Shown one piece after another: positions 63,893 to 64,000 of a DNA stretch of 64,000 nucleotides; position 1 is the first letter of the stretch; each line of letters begins with the position of its first letter. The notes beneath the pieces were generated by a model that ran no database searches, was not told the origin of the DNA, and was given only the letters and a program-made list of their open reading frames with translations. Origin of the DNA: Actinokineospora bangkokensis (GTDB lineage Bacteria; Actinomycetota; Actinomycetes; Mycobacteriales; Pseudonocardiaceae). The stretch covers positions 85,378 to 149,377 of the forward strand of contig NZ_MKQR01000007.1 in the NCBI RefSeq assembly GCF_001940455.1. The letters run 5' to 3'. Both the position numbers and the translations under genes were made by a program.

Positions 63893-64000
63893 ATGACGCC
63901 CCCGCACAACTACCTCGCCGTGATAAAGGTCGTCGGCATCGGTGGCGGCGGCGTGAACGCCGTCAACCGCATGATCGAGGTCGGTCTCAAGGGTGTCGAG
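63893..64000 (+). CDS. ftsZ: Cell-division GTPase FtsZ, N-terminal part (cut by window edge)
   Basis: First 36 residues of FtsZ, the tubulin-like ring protein. [20 protein letters not shown] then [16 protein letters not shown] is the universal N-terminal nucleotide-binding start ([13 protein letters not shown]). ATG with GGAAGG 6 nt upstream. The frame continues past the window. Confidence 0.98.
   Translation, partial: MTPPHNYLAVIKVVGIGGGGVNAVNRMIEVGLKGVE

Overview
The window is very GC-rich (roughly 70-75%), densely coding DNA with strong GTG/ATG/TTG start usage and many 4-bp stop/start overlaps. Gene content (WhiB protein, ClgR, PspA with an Rv2743c-like partner, DUF3040 ahead of mraZ, DAP-type MurE, SigF with its anti-sigma factor) points to a mycelial actinomycete. 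The order dapA-rnj-...-ftsK-argA-pgsA-cinA-clgR-pspA parallels the Mycobacterium Rv2753c-Rv2743c block, and the overall style suggests Pseudonocardiales (inference).

1-24.7 kb: the dapA C-terminus overlaps ribonuclease J. A block on the minus strand follows (SulP transporter fused to carbonic anhydrase, GH13 alpha-glucosidase, secreted S1 protease, acyltransferase), then ftsK, a small membrane protein with a Gln/Gly/Tyr-rich tail, a lipoprotein, a secreted phospholipase A2, argA, a lytic transglycosylase, a YjbR-like protein, and the coupled rimO-pgsA-cinA genes. The envelope-stress genes clgR, pspA and a pspM-like gene come next. clgR and pspA are each preceded by a GGAAC-N17-CGTT (ECF sigma) promoter-like sequence and are separated by a 20-bp-stem terminator. 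NCS2 permease, pyrD and a coiled-coil protein close this part.

24.7-36.9 kb: a standalone structured RNA candidate lies on the minus strand with a well-spaced housekeeping promoter. Then come a Thr/Pro-rich surface protein, nei, a ParA-like ATPase, a methyltransferase and dinB. A partner-switching cluster follows: rsbW-sigF, a WhiD-like regulator, two STAS proteins, a second HATPase, a GAF-PP2C phosphatase, a cobalamin-binding protein carrying the CarH-type W-x9-EH motif, a second PP2C-like protein whose metal-ligand Asp appears replaced by Asn, and a MarR regulator. Three sigma-F/B-type promoter-like sequences (GGTTY-N15/16-GGGTA) lie inside it.

37-46.3 kb: a PHP protein, a large acyl-CoA dehydrogenase, DUF3040 with a textbook terminator, and a minus-strand moxR-DUF58-transglutaminase operon in which DUF58 seems to start with CTG.

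46.8-64 kb: the division and cell-wall (dcw) cluster mraZ-rsmH-ftsL-ftsI-[bla]-murE-murF-mraY-murD-ftsW-murG-murC-ftsQ-[DinB/DUF664]-ftsZ. The mraZ promoter carries four GTGGG boxes at a 10-bp period. A class A beta-lactamase on the opposite strand interrupts ftsI-murE, and a DinB-superfamily gene interrupts ftsQ-ftsZ. ftsZ runs off the right edge.

No tRNA, rRNA, CRISPR array, insertion sequence or prophage was recognised. The best candidates for something not described are the structured RNA, the cobalamin sensor wired into partner switching, and the beta-lactamase inside the dcw cluster.
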